Shown here: positions 61,370-64,000 of the stretch, in pieces
Layout of the letters: the number at the start of each line of letters is the position of its first letter
Position numbering within the stretch: position 1 is the first letter of the stretch
Source of the DNA: Sphingopyxis sp. QXT-31
GTDB lineage: Bacteria; Pseudomonadota; Alphaproteobacteria; Sphingomonadales; Sphingomonadaceae
Length of the DNA stretch: 64,000 nt
Direction of reading: 5' to 3'
NCBI RefSeq assembly: GCF_001984035.1
Contig: NZ_CP019449.1
Location: 62,001-126,000 of the forward strand
The notes under the pieces: model-generated
The model's database searches: none
What the model saw: the letters and a program-made list of their open reading frames with translations, nothing else
What the model was told of the DNA's origin: nothing
Translations under genes and position numbers: made by a program

Positions 61370-63006
61370 GCACGCCCAACGCATCCGGCTGGCGCCCCGA
61401 AATGAACGCGGGCGGCGCCGACGATACGACGACCTTCACCGGCAACCGCGCGCTGATGCTCGAAGAGCCGCTGATTTTCGAGATCGGCTCGACCGAGACC
61501 ACCGGCGTCGATTTCGACCAGGAGGATGGCCTGCACGCCTCGCTGGGCGGGGTCGTCGAGACCGAGTGGGACGCCGTCTCCGACCGCGTCGATGCGCTGC
61601 GCCGTACCGACAGCATCGGCCTGCCGGGGCTCAGCGAAGGCGAGACGATCCGCCACTACACCCGCCTGTCGCGCCAGAATTACGCGATCGACCTCGGCCT
61701 CTTCCCGCTCGGGTCGTGCACGATGAAGCACAACCCGCGCCTCAACGAAAAGGTCGCGCGGATGCCGGGTTTTGCCGACATCCACCCGCTGCAGCCGCAG
61801 GAAACGGTGCAGGGCGCGCTGGCCGTCATCAACGAACTCGCGATGTGGCTGATCAAGCTCACCGGCATGCACGGCGTCGCGATGACCCCCAAGGCGGGCG
61901 CGCATGGCGAGCTTTGCGGTATTCTCTGCATCAAGGCGGCGCTCGAGGCGCGCGGCGAGGACCGGCGCGTGCTGCTCGTCCCCGAGAGCGCGCATGGCAC
62001 CAACCCCGCGACCGCGGCCTTTGCGGGCTTCAGCGTCGAGGATATCCCCGCGACCCCCGAAGGGCGCGTCGACCTCGAAGCGCTGAAGGCACGCCTCGGC
62101 CCCGACGTCGCGGGCGTGATGATCACCAACCCCAACACCTGTGGCCTGTTCGAGCGCGACATGAAGGCGATCTCCGACGCGGTGCATGCGGTGGGCGGCT
62201 ACGTCTATTGCGACGGCGCCAACTTCAACGCGATCGTCGGCAAGGTGCGCCCCGGTGACCTCGGCGTCGACGCGATGCACATCAACCTGCACAAGACCTT
62301 CTCCACCCCGCACGGCGGCGGCGGCCCCGGCTCGGGCCCGGTCGTGCTGTCGGAGGCGCTCGCTCCCTTTGGCCCGATTCCCTATGCGGCGCGCTATGCC
62401 GACGGCTCGTTCAAGCTGGTCGAGGAGGAAAGCGCGGGCGCCGAGCATCCCGACACCTTCGGCCGCATGACCGCCTTCCACGGCCAGATGGGCATGTTCA
62501 CCCGTGCGCTGACCTATATGCTCAGCCACGGCGCCGACGGGCTCAAGCAGGTCGCCGAGGATGCGGTGCTCAACGCCAACTATATCCTGCGCAGCCTCGA
62601 CGATGTGCTCGAGGCGCCCTTCGGCGGCTCGGGTCCGTGCATGCATGAGGCGCTGTTCACCGACAACGGCCTCGCCGAGGGTTTCTCGACGCTCGATATC
62701 GCCAAGGGGATCATCGACGAGGGTTATCACCCGATGACCGTCTATTTCCCGCTCGTCGTCCATGGTGCGATGTTGATCGAACCGACCGAGACCGAGAGCA
62801 AGGCGGTGCTGGACCAGTTCATCGGCGCGCTGCGCAGTGTCGCATTGCGTGCGAAGAACGGCGATCCGGCGCTCAAGTCGGCGCCGCATTTCGCCCCGCG
62901 CGCGCGGCTCGACGAAACGCTGGCGGCGCGCAAGCCCGTGCTGGCATGGAGCGAACCGGCGGTCGTGCCGGGCACCCCCTCGCTGAGCGAGATCGGCGGC
63001 AGTTGA
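61366..63006 (+). CDS. gcvPB: Glycine dehydrogenase (decarboxylating) subunit 2
   Basis: A 546-residue beta subunit with the PLP lysine K310 in H-I-N-L-H-K-T-F-S, followed by the G-G-G-G-P-G-S-G-P loop. [12 protein letters not shown] near 117 and S-A-H-G-T-N-P-A-T near 207 are conserved. Together with subunit 1 it decarboxylates glycine and loads the aminomethyl group on GcvH. The start chosen lies in the four-base overlap. The next gene starts with TTG overlapping its stop. Confidence 0.96.
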   Translation: MSTPNASGWRPEMNAGGADDTTTFTGNRALMLEEPLIFEIGSTETTGVDFDQEDGLHASLGGVVETEWDAVSDRVDALRRTDSIGLPGLSEGETIRHYTRLSRQNYAIDLGLFPLGSCTMKHNPRLNEKVARMPGFADIHPLQPQETVQGALAVINELAMWLIKLTGMHGVAMTPKAGAHGELCGILCIKAALEARGEDRRVLLVPESAHGTNPATAAFAGFSVEDIPATPEGRVDLEALKARLGPDVAGVMITNPNTCGLFERDMKAISDAVHAVGGYVYCDGANFNAIVGKVRPGDLGVDAMHINLHKTFSTPHGGGGPGSGPVVLSEALAPFGPIPYAARYADGSFKLVEEESAGAEHPDTFGRMTAFHGQMGMFTRALTYMLSHGADGLKQVAEDAVLNANYILRSLDDVLEAPFGGSGPCMHEALFTDNGLAEGFSTLDIAKGIIDEGYHPMTVYFPLVVHGAMLIEPTETESKAVLDQFIGALRSVALRAKNGDPALKSAPHFAPRARLDETLAARKPVLAWSEPAVVPGTPSLSEIGGS

Positions 63007-63341
63007 GCGAGCCCGCGAGCAGCGGCCCGCCGCGCGGCGCCATGGGCTGCCTCGCCGCGGGGGCGCTGTTCGCGGTCGTTTTCGTGGCGGTCTGGCTCAC
63101 CGCGATCACCCTCTACGGCCTCGTCGTCGAGCAGTGGGAGCTGGTCCGCGTGCGCCGCGAGTTCAGCTACGACTGGGCGTTCCTGTGGGCGCCACTGATC
63201 TCCTTCGGTGCTGCTACCGCCGCCGGTTTCGCGGCAACGCGGCGGCTGTCGGCGGCGCGGCTGACCTTGCTGATCGTCGTCACCGGCCTGATCGCGCTGT
63301 TCGGCGCGCTCCTGCTCTTCGGGCTTGGCGGGCTGCTCTAG
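63003..63341 (+). CDS. Small three-helix membrane protein, unknown
   Basis: Not recognised. 112 residues with three predicted membrane helices (about 17-41, 58-77 and 86-109). The start is taken as the TTG at 63003, which overlaps the gcvPB stop (TTGA) in the style of its neighbours. ATG 63042 is possible but has no ribosome site. Short hydrophobic proteins like this are often accessory or transport-related; no function can be assigned. Confidence 0.55.
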   Translation: MSEPASSGPPRGAMGCLAAGALFAVVFVAVWLTAITLYGLVVEQWELVRVRREFSYDWAFLWAPLISFGAATAAGFAATRRLSAARLTLLIVVTGLIALFGALLLFGLGGLL

Positions 63342-63373
63342 CGCTGGCAAGAAGCGCGCGAGGGGGAAGGAGC

Positions 63374-63790
63374 ATGACCAGCGGACAGGACCGGCTCGAC
63401 GCGTTCACCGATGCGGCCTTTGCCTTTGCGGTCACGCTGATGGTCGCGGGCACCGGCGGCATGGCGCCCGACTATCGCCAGCTCGAGGCGACGCTTGCGG
63501 GTGCGCCGAGCTTCGTCATCGCCTTTGCGATTATCGCGATGTTCTGGCTTGCGCATGTCCGCGCGCGGCGCAACCCGGCCCTCGACGCGCAGGGACGGCG
63601 CGAAGCCTATGGCCAGGTGATCATCTGGGCGATCCTCGCCGCGACCGGGATCGTGTCGACCGGCATGACCTTTTTCCGCGCCACCGTGCCTTTTGCGCCG
63701 ATGGTCTATGCGACGCTGCCGCTGACCATCGGGCTTTTCGCGGCCCGCTATCGCTGGGCCGAACCCACCGAACAAGGACATGACGCATGA
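63374..63790 (+). CDS. TMEM175 family membrane protein
   Basis: A 138-residue polytopic protein of the TMEM175 (DUF1211) family. The signature R-L-D-A-F-T-D-A-A-F-A-F-A-V-T-L (about 7-22) corresponds to the R-x3-F-(S/T)-D pore-lining motif of the first helix. Bacterial members form tetrameric potassium-selective channels; only half the usual two-repeat length is present, as in other prokaryotes. ATG 63374 follows GGGGGAAGG. The stop overlaps the next start (ATGA). Confidence 0.82.
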   Translation: MTSGQDRLDAFTDAAFAFAVTLMVAGTGGMAPDYRQLEATLAGAPSFVIAFAIIAMFWLAHVRARRNPALDAQGRREAYGQVIIWAILAATGIVSTGMTFFRATVPFAPMVYATLPLTIGLFAARYRWAEPTEQGHDA

Positions 63791-64000
63791 GCTGGGATAC
63801 GCTGTTTCTGCTGGCCAATTATTACGCCTTCCTCTCGTGGATCGCGCTCGCCGCGCTGCCGCGCGGGCCAAAGGTCCTGGCGTTCATCCTCTACGCCGGG
63901 GTGTTCCTGCTCTGCCTCGCCTATACCGTGCTGCTGGTCGGTTTCCTGACCGGCTCGATCGACCAGGGCGGCGCCGGCGGCGGCAGCTTCACCACGCTCG
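63787..64000 (+). CDS. ABA4-like (DUF4281) membrane protein, 5' part
   Basis: The first 71 residues of a membrane protein running off the right edge. Two or more helices (about 5-25 and 30-52) and the stretch G-G-G-S-F-T-T-L are those of the DUF4281/ABA4-like family, whose plant member is needed for neoxanthin synthesis; bacterial function is unknown. The ATG is in a four-base overlap with the TMEM175 gene, so both are probably co-translated. Confidence 0.68.
   Translation, partial: MSWDTLFLLANYYAFLSWIALAALPRGPKVLAFILYAGVFLLCLAYTVLLVGFLTGSIDQGGAGGGSFTTL

Overview
The window is high-GC DNA with densely packed genes and looks like a chromosomal segment of an alphaproteobacterium of the family Sphingomonadaceae. 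Sphingopyxis or a close relative is my inference, made from gene content and order rather than from a database search. The evidence is an exosortase A (XrtA) exopolysaccharide locus, several large TonB-dependent receptors, the gene order infA-maf-RNase E/G-yacG, a full dcw (division and cell wall) cluster, and a gcv operon behind a tandem glycine riboswitch.

Layout. 1-6713: end of the XrtA/PEP-CTERM locus (a probable ATPase fragment, polysaccharide deacetylase, FemAB protein, glycosyltransferase, exosortase A fused to EpsI, asparagine-synthase-like amidotransferase). 6949-9017: a coupled acyltransferase and cupin pair. 9076-11031: secreted S9 peptidase. 11105-13231: infA, maf, a short RNase E/G, yacG and tRNA-Phe. 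13237-19874: PRC-barrel lipoprotein and two convergent TonB receptors sharing one terminator. 20312-22605: folE, a lower-GC orphan gene, and the rpsF-rpsR-rplI ribosomal operon. 22956-25316: a MurC-like ligase divergent from an LD-carboxypeptidase, which may form a murein-recycling pair. 25362-29799: fabD and fabG, separated by a beta-propeller protein and a GxxExxY (PD-(D/E)XK nuclease-like) gene set in inverted repeats. 30066-32198: ZnuD-like zinc receptor with a Zur-like operator. 32668-35191: cysK and two membrane proteins of unknown role. 35471-54008: the dcw cluster mraZ-rsmH-ftsL-ftsI-murE-murF-mraY-murD-ftsW-murG-murC-murB-ddl-ftsQ-ftsA-ftsZ. It is followed by a TPR/SPOR protein, a dGTPase and an NAD(P)-binding protein. 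58115-63006: glycine riboswitch and gcvT-gcvH-gcvPA-gcvPB. 63003-64000: three small membrane proteins, the last cut by the window edge.

The dcw cluster is the functional centre. It makes lipid II from UDP-MurNAc (MurC/D/E/F, MraY, MurG, with MurB and Ddl supplying precursors) and builds the divisome (FtsL/I/W/Q/A/Z). Thirteen successive gene joints, from mraZ/rsmH to ddl/ftsQ, overlap by one to seven bases, so the genes are probably co-transcribed and translationally coupled.

The most unusual material is repetitive. At least three families of imperfect palindromes lie between genes. One forms 34-bp inverted repeats around a nuclease-like GxxExxY gene and also occurs without the gene at two other sites. 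Another sits in frame inside the 5' end of murB and adds about 30 residues, much like Rickettsia palindromic elements. No CRISPR array, rRNA, IS element or prophage was seen.
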